Shown here in pieces: positions 59,799 through 64,000 of a DNA stretch of 64,000 nucleotides (its first letter is position 1; each line of letters starts with the position of its first letter). Source of the stretch: CAYSCS01 sp964429695 (GTDB lineage Bacteria > Acidobacteriota > Aminicenantia > Aminicenantales > Aminicenantaceae); NCBI GenBank assembly GCA_964429695.1, contig CAYSCS010000044.1, forward strand, positions 1-64,000, in the 5' to 3' direction. A model generated the notes under the pieces. It had not been told where the DNA came from. It was given only the letters and a program-made list of their open reading frames with translations, and searched no databases. The position numbers and the translations under genes are program-made.

Positions 59799-61277
59799 AT
59801 GTATGAAAAAAAAGAGAGGCCAGGAATCATTCCTCTTGAGGTAAAACCTAAGATGAAGATACAAATCTTAGAGGAAAAAGACCTTCATAAGATTCAGGAA
59901 GCGACTCTAAACATCCTCTCTAAGGCTGGCATAAGATTTCCGTCCCTTAAGGCTCTCAAGATTTTCGCCGAAGCCGGAGCCGAGGTTGATTTTGATAAAA
60001 AAATCGTCAAACTTTCTTCCGCCCTCCTTGAGAAGGCCATGAAGAATGCACCTCGCGCTTTTAGGATGGCTTCGAGGAGCTCGCCTGAGCTTGATCTCTA
60101 CCTAGATGGAAACAAAATCTATTTCGGTACAGATGGAACGGGAGTGAGGACAATCGATTTTAAGACTGGAAAGGAAAGGTCTTCTCTGAAAAAGGATGTA
60201 GAGATGATGGCTCTTATTGCCGACTACCTTCCCTGTGTGAGTTTCTACTGGCCCATGGTAAGCGCTCAAGATGTTCACCCCTCTTTAATTCCTCTTCATG
60301 AACTCGAAGCCTCTTTTTCTAACACTGAAAAACATGTACATATCATCAGCTGTGTCGAAGAAAGAAGCGCAAGGTTTTGTGTAGAGATGGCGAGTGTGGT
60401 AGCAGGAGGAAGGGAAAAATTAAGAAAGAGGCCTCCTCTCTCTTTGCTCGTTTGTACAGCAAGCCCTCTTGGTCAGGATGAAGGGTCGTTAGAGGCTGCG
60501 CTAATCTTTGCTGAAGCTGGTCTCCCTGTAGGTTTTATGGCCATGCCAATGATGGGCTCCACGGCTCCAGCCTCAGTTGCGGGTGCATTGGTGGTAGGAA
60601 ACGCTGAAGTTCTGAGTGCCCTCTGTCTCGTGCAGATTGCCTTCCCCGGCGCCCCTGTTTATTATGCACTCTCGGCAGAGACGATGAATCCCTGGAGTGG
60701 AAGAGCCTTGGGAGGTGCCTTTCACAAGCCTCTCCTTAACATAGGCAGGGTAGAGATAGGGCATTTCCATAACCTCCCTGTCATGGCCTATTATGGCTCA
60801 ACCGGAAGCAGGGAAATAGATTGGAGGGCAGGGAAAGATAATTCTATAGATGCCCTTTTCCTCTGTCTCAGTACTCCCGAGCTATTTCCTGCCCTTGGTC
60901 TTCTTGAGACATATTCACTTCTAAGACCTGAAAAAATCCTTTTCGATTATGAAATATTCGAATCTCTGAGAATTATGCTTGAGGGGATAGAAGTTAATGA
61001 AGAGACTCTCGCTGAGGACGAAATATTTAGTGTCGGACAAGGAGGCCACTATCTGGATAGAAATTACACCCTGCAAAACCTGAGAAAACTCTGGAGACAG
61101 GGAATTGCAAACGATTGGTCGTGGAGTCTTAGAGATTTTCGAAATCCACATCAGGTAGCCAGGGAAAAAATCAACTGGATCTTGGAAAACCATAAACCTC
61201 AACTTCTTGAAAATGAAGCCCGAAAAGAACTTTTGAGAATAATCGCTGCAGCTGAAAAGGAGTTTAAAAAAACTTAA
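59799..61277 (+). CDS. MttB-family methyltransferase without pyrrolysine (copy B)
   Basis: This 492-residue member of the MttB superfamily shows KAGIRFPSLKALKIFAEAGA, IYFGTDGTGVRTIDFKTGK, GSTAPASVAGALVVGNAEVLS and GQGGHYLDRNYTLQNLR. The frame is open without amber. It is a close paralogue of the convergent gene at 61284-62738 (shared VSAQD, KHVH/KHVQ, STAPASVAG/STAPSTLAG), six bases separating the two stops. Its divergence from the pyl operon suggests a shared physiological role in methylamine use. Quaternary-amine demethylation is the likely chemistry, and no dedicated corrinoid gene is adjacent on its strand. Confidence 0.87.
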   Translation: MYEKKERPGIIPLEVKPKMKIQILEEKDLHKIQEATLNILSKAGIRFPSLKALKIFAEAGAEVDFDKKIVKLSSALLEKAMKNAPRAFRMASRSSPELDLYLDGNKIYFGTDGTGVRTIDFKTGKERSSLKKDVEMMALIADYLPCVSFYWPMVSAQDVHPSLIPLHELEASFSNTEKHVHIISCVEERSARFCVEMASVVAGGREKLRKRPPLSLLVCTASPLGQDEGSLEAALIFAEAGLPVGFMAMPMMGSTAPASVAGALVVGNAEVLSALCLVQIAFPGAPVYYALSAETMNPWSGRALGGAFHKPLLNIGRVEIGHFHNLPVMAYYGSTGSREIDWRAGKDNSIDALFLCLSTPELFPALGLLETYSLLRPEKILFDYEIFESLRIMLEGIEVNEETLAEDEIFSVGQGGHYLDRNYTLQNLRKLWRQGIANDWSWSLRDFRNPHQVAREKINWILENHKPQLLENEARKELLRIIAAAEKEFKKT

Positions 61278-61283
61278 TCGAGA

Positions 61284-62738
61284 TCATTTGTTACCCGAGG
61301 CGACGTCTATTATCTTCTGAAACTCTTCTTCAAGTTTGGGATCAAGAAGCTCTGGTTTATGAGTCTTAAGGATTTTCTTTGCCTTTTCAAGAGCCCATTC
61401 TCTTGCGCCGTCGCCCTTCTCTTTCCATTCTGAATAAGGCCTTCTGTCCATAAGAGAAGAAACCCACAGTTCTCTCATGTGTCTCAAGGTATGGGGATGA
61501 GTCAGGAAGTTACCTCCAGGTCCAACTTCTCTGATAGCATCAAGAGCAAGAGTCTCATCGTTGACCGCGATCCCTTCCATCATCTTATGAATGATCCCAA
61601 AGATTTCACAGTCCATGATCATCTGTTCAAAAGACCAGATTGTGCTCCCATTCAAGAGCCCGACCCCGAGAAGCATATCTGACATCACCGCAGAGGCAAC
61701 GAAGGTCGAGAGGCTGTTTTCAACCCCCGCCTGCCAATTCGGCTCCTTGGCTCCTGTGGCGAAAGAGCCCATGGAAAGGGGGATTTTATAGAAATTTGCA
61801 ATCTGGTTTGTAGCGGCCCCAAACAGAAAATCCTCCGGTCCGCCTCCTGTGTAACTTCCGGTGCGCAAGTCCATCACCGTTTGGGCAGCGGCATAGAAAA
61901 CCGGCGCGCCCGGATAGGCGAGTTGGATGAGTGCCAGCGCACTTATCACCTCCGCATTACCTACAAGGAGATTACCCGCTAGAGTAGAAGGTGCGGTTGA
62001 AACACAGGAAGCCATGGTCATGAATCCCACAGGAATTCCAGCTTCCGCACCCACAAGCGCTGCCTCTATGCTTCCTCCGTCTTGAGCAAGAGGAGAAAGA
62101 GTGCATTCCATGAGAGAAAGGAGAGGTCTTTCTTGAAGCTGTTTCCTCCCTCCCGCAAGAAGAGTTGCCATTTCGATACTTGCCCGAGCCTCTCTCTCAT
62201 TGTAAATACTCTCAGTCTGGACATGTTTATTTGAGTTACGCCAGATTGCTCTCAATTCATAGAGACCTCGTGTCTCAGGTGGACAATCCTGGGCTGAAAC
62301 AGGAACCCAGTGGAAGGAAACCTCTTCTAGATAATCGGCGACTCTGGCAATATCTTCTACATCTTTAAGCGAAGAGCGACGAAGTTTACCTGTTTCAATG
62401 TCAATAACCTCCACACCACAACCATCGGTACCCACAAAGACATGATTTCCATCCAGCTGAAGGTCAAGAGAAGGGACCCGAGCAGCCAGAGTGTAAGAAG
62501 GAGGTGCTTTTTTAAGTGCTTCTTCGATGAGTTCTCCTTTGGCTCTGACGACCATCTTCTCTCGGTCAACCTTGGCTCCATTGGCTTCCCAGATTTTAAG
62601 AGCCTTCTCAGATGGGAATTTCACCCCCACACTCTCGATTACTTCTAGTGTCGCTTCATGAATTCTTCTTACGTCCTCTGCGCTGAGGACGTTTAAACTT
62701 AAGCGCGGATTGGTGATTGGTTTGATTTTCTGATTCAT
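61284..62738 (-). CDS. MttB-family methyltransferase without pyrrolysine (copy C)
   Basis: This 484-residue MttB-superfamily protein has VIESVGVKFPSEKALKIWEA, VFVGTDGCGVEVIDIETGK, SCVSTAPSTLAGNLLVGNAE and GPGGNFLTHPHTLRHMRELW. It has no internal stop and ends with TGA. It is convergent with its paralogue and lies 39 bases downstream of an APC-family permease gene on the same strand, which probably imports its substrate. A GAAAGGAGC ribosome binding site precedes the ATG. Carnitine, betaines or related compounds are candidates from the family, not from the sequence. Confidence 0.88.
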   Translation of the reverse strand: MNQKIKPITNPRLSLNVLSAEDVRRIHEATLEVIESVGVKFPSEKALKIWEANGAKVDREKMVVRAKGELIEEALKKAPPSYTLAARVPSLDLQLDGNHVFVGTDGCGVEVIDIETGKLRRSSLKDVEDIARVADYLEEVSFHWVPVSAQDCPPETRGLYELRAIWRNSNKHVQTESIYNEREARASIEMATLLAGGRKQLQERPLLSLMECTLSPLAQDGGSIEAALVGAEAGIPVGFMTMASCVSTAPSTLAGNLLVGNAEVISALALIQLAYPGAPVFYAAAQTVMDLRTGSYTGGGPEDFLFGAATNQIANFYKIPLSMGSFATGAKEPNWQAGVENSLSTFVASAVMSDMLLGVGLLNGSTIWSFEQMIMDCEIFGIIHKMMEGIAVNDETLALDAIREVGPGGNFLTHPHTLRHMRELWVSSLMDRRPYSEWKEKGDGAREWALEKAKKILKTHKPELLDPKLEEEFQKIIDVASGNK

Positions 62739-62777
62739 CTTAGCTCCTTTCTTCTTGGGTTTTATTTTTTTGGAATT

Positions 62778-64000
62778 TTATTTTCTTTTTTTCCAGTAAA
62801 GATAGGCTGGTATTCCAAGGGCAAGAATCACAAGGCCAATGAGCGATTTTATTGGCTGGGCAAAAACCGTGTTAAAGAAAATTGCCATGTTTATCAAGAC
62901 AAAAAGGAGGGGAAGGACAGGGTAACCCCAAGCTCGGTAAGGCCTTGGCTTACCAGGTAATTTTTTCCTCAAGAGGATTACTGCCATGCCTGTAAGAGCA
63001 AAGAAAATTACCAGGGCAAAAACCACAAATTCATAGAGGTCTTGATAGGTTCCTGTCAAACACAGGAGCAGAGACCAGATTGCCTGTCCGATGATTGACT
63101 TTGTGGGAACATGGTAGCGGGGGTGGATGTAGGTCATGCTGTGGAAAAATGCCTTATCCTCTGCCATGGCATAATAGACACGCGGCCCATAGAGGATGGT
63201 AGCGCTCAAACATCCAAAAATTGAAATCATGATCGCTGCCGAAATGATAAAAGTGACTGAGGAACCAAAGAGTTCTGTGGAAGCCAGTTCCCCGATTCTT
63301 GCCACTCCTTTCATTCTCTCTACGGGTAAGGCCATGATATAAACTAAATTCACCATAAGATAGACAAGGGTCACTCCCAGAGTTCCTAACATCAGGCCAA
63401 GTGGGATATTTTTTTCGGGATTTTTTATCTCCTCAGCTGTACAGTTAACCGCATACCATCCATCATAAGTCCAGAGTACGGCGATGAGACCAAGGCCAAA
63501 CATCTTGAAGAGATGCAATCCAGAAGCGGTTTCTGCAGAGAATAAGGAATCGAGAGAGACGCCTCCAGTTTTATTTCCCACGAGTAGTCCGAGAAAAATT
63601 ATTCCTGCAACTGAACCCAACCTTAGAAAGGTAAAAATATTCTGAACAATCACCCCGCTCTTTAAACCAAAGTAATTGACAAGAGAAAGAAGGATTATCG
63701 AGGATACTGCTACAAGCTGTCCTGCAGAAAGGGAATAGGGCATCCCAAAGATGCTCAGTTTGAGGAGATAGGATTGAGTGGAGAGCTGAGGTATAAAATA
63801 TCCAAGGTATTCAGCGAATCCAACTGCAAGCGTGGCAATCCCGCCACACATGATGAACCAGAAAAATCCCCAGCCAAAGAAAAATCCAGCCCATGGACCA
63901 TAGGCTTCTCGAATGTAAACGTATTGCCCACCTGCCCGGGGGAACATTGCTCCCAGTTCGGCAAAGGAAAGCGCTCCACTTAAGGTTATAAACCCGCCGA
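62778..64000 (-). CDS. APC-family amino acid/amine permease, 5' end outside the window
   Basis: The frame is open to the window edge, so the N-terminal part is missing. At least 407 residues are visible: it reads GGFITLSGALSFAELGAMFP before RAGGQYVYIREAYGPWAGFF, which is the conserved first part of amino acid-polyamine-organocation permeases. About ten hydrophobic segments follow, and the protein ends AYLYWKKRK. It is an inner-membrane transporter. It is 39 bases upstream of an MttB-like gene, and uptake of a methylated amine or betaine is a sensible inference. Confidence 0.88.
   Translation of the reverse strand, partial: GGFITLSGALSFAELGAMFPRAGGQYVYIREAYGPWAGFFFGWGFFWFIMCGGIATLAVGFAEYLGYFIPQLSTQSYLLKLSIFGMPYSLSAGQLVAVSSIILLSLVNYFGLKSGVIVQNIFTFLRLGSVAGIIFLGLLVGNKTGGVSLDSLFSAETASGLHLFKMFGLGLIAVLWTYDGWYAVNCTAEEIKNPEKNIPLGLMLGTLGVTLVYLMVNLVYIMALPVERMKGVARIGELASTELFGSSVTFIISAAIMISIFGCLSATILYGPRVYYAMAEDKAFFHSMTYIHPRYHVPTKSIIGQAIWSLLLCLTGTYQDLYEFVVFALVIFFALTGMAVILLRKKLPGKPRPYRAWGYPVLPLLFVLINMAIFFNTVFAQPIKSLIGLVILALGIPAYLYWKKRK

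Noticed and set aside
1..64000. CRISPR array, rRNA genes, insertion sequences or prophage genes
   Set aside because: No regularly spaced repeats, rRNA-like sequence, transposase or integrase was seen. The only RNA gene found is pylT.

Overview
The window reads as a chromosomal segment of an anaerobic Gram-negative bacterium. It has a TonB-dependent receptor with a carboxypeptidase-regulatory-like N-terminus, a GWxTD-domain TPR protein, a sulfatase-fold TPR protein, an acetogen-type CO dehydrogenase/acetyl-CoA synthase locus and many corrinoid methyltransferase genes. GWxTD plus TPR-sulfatase-like plus Oar-like receptor proteins are typical of the Acidobacteriota/Candidatus Aminicenantes group, so that is my best guess; it is inference, and no rRNA gene is present to test it.

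Layout. 1-5.3 kb: TetR regulator and fused isobutyryl-CoA mutase (icmF), then a small exported protein. 5.7-12.7 kb (minus): a non-pyrrolysine MttB-family methyltransferase with its corrinoid protein, a GWxTD protein, a YkvI-like membrane protein and an aminotransferase. 12.9-18 kb (plus): ornithine cyclodeaminase family, BKACE family, sulfatase-like TPR protein. 18.5-26.1 kb: TonB receptor, beta-lactamase-fold serine hydrolase, SAM methyltransferase, a decayed aminotransferase fragment and two SDR dehydrogenases. 26.1-37.5 kb (minus): the carbonyl branch of the Wood-Ljungdahl pathway (cooS, acsB, cooC, acsD, acsC, an ASKHA/ferredoxin activator), bracketed by a core (MesB-like) methionine synthase and a MetH-N-type homocysteine methyltransferase. 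37.7-43 kb (minus): second CooC-like ATPase, 3-hydroxyacyl-CoA dehydrogenase family, CaiB-type CoA-transferase, second activator and corrinoid protein, divergent from a PocR-AraC regulator. 44.4-49.4 kb (plus): two UroD-family proteins with a corrinoid protein, an ornithine-racemase-like enzyme, DUF3786 and a 64-residue protein. 49.8-52.5 kb: M14 peptidase. 52.7-59.3 kb (minus): a complete pyrrolysine system. 59.8-64 kb: two convergent non-pyrrolysine MttB paralogues and an APC permease cut by the window end.

The main discovery is the pyrrolysine cassette, in transcription order pylSc, corrinoid protein, pylB, pylC, pylD, pylT (tRNA with CUA anticodon), pylSn and mtbB. The mtbB frame is interrupted by one in-frame amber codon (53016-53018) at the position that encodes pyrrolysine in archaeal dimethylamine methyltransferases, so the two apparent reading frames are one gene of 463 residues. 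The pylD frame ends inside the anticodon loop of pylT. Ordinary genes here still end in TAG (6 of about 48), and one of them, acsB, has its TAG three bases before and in frame with the cooC start.

Working model (inference): methylamines, quaternary amines or methoxylated compounds are demethylated by MtbB, MttB-like and UroD-like proteins onto the four small corrinoid proteins. The two ASKHA/ferredoxin proteins keep the cobalt centres active. Methyl groups feed into, or are drawn from, the corrinoid iron-sulfur protein and acetyl-CoA synthase, with a side branch to methionine. The folate (methyl) branch enzymes and an obvious methylcorrinoid:folate methyltransferase are not in this window.
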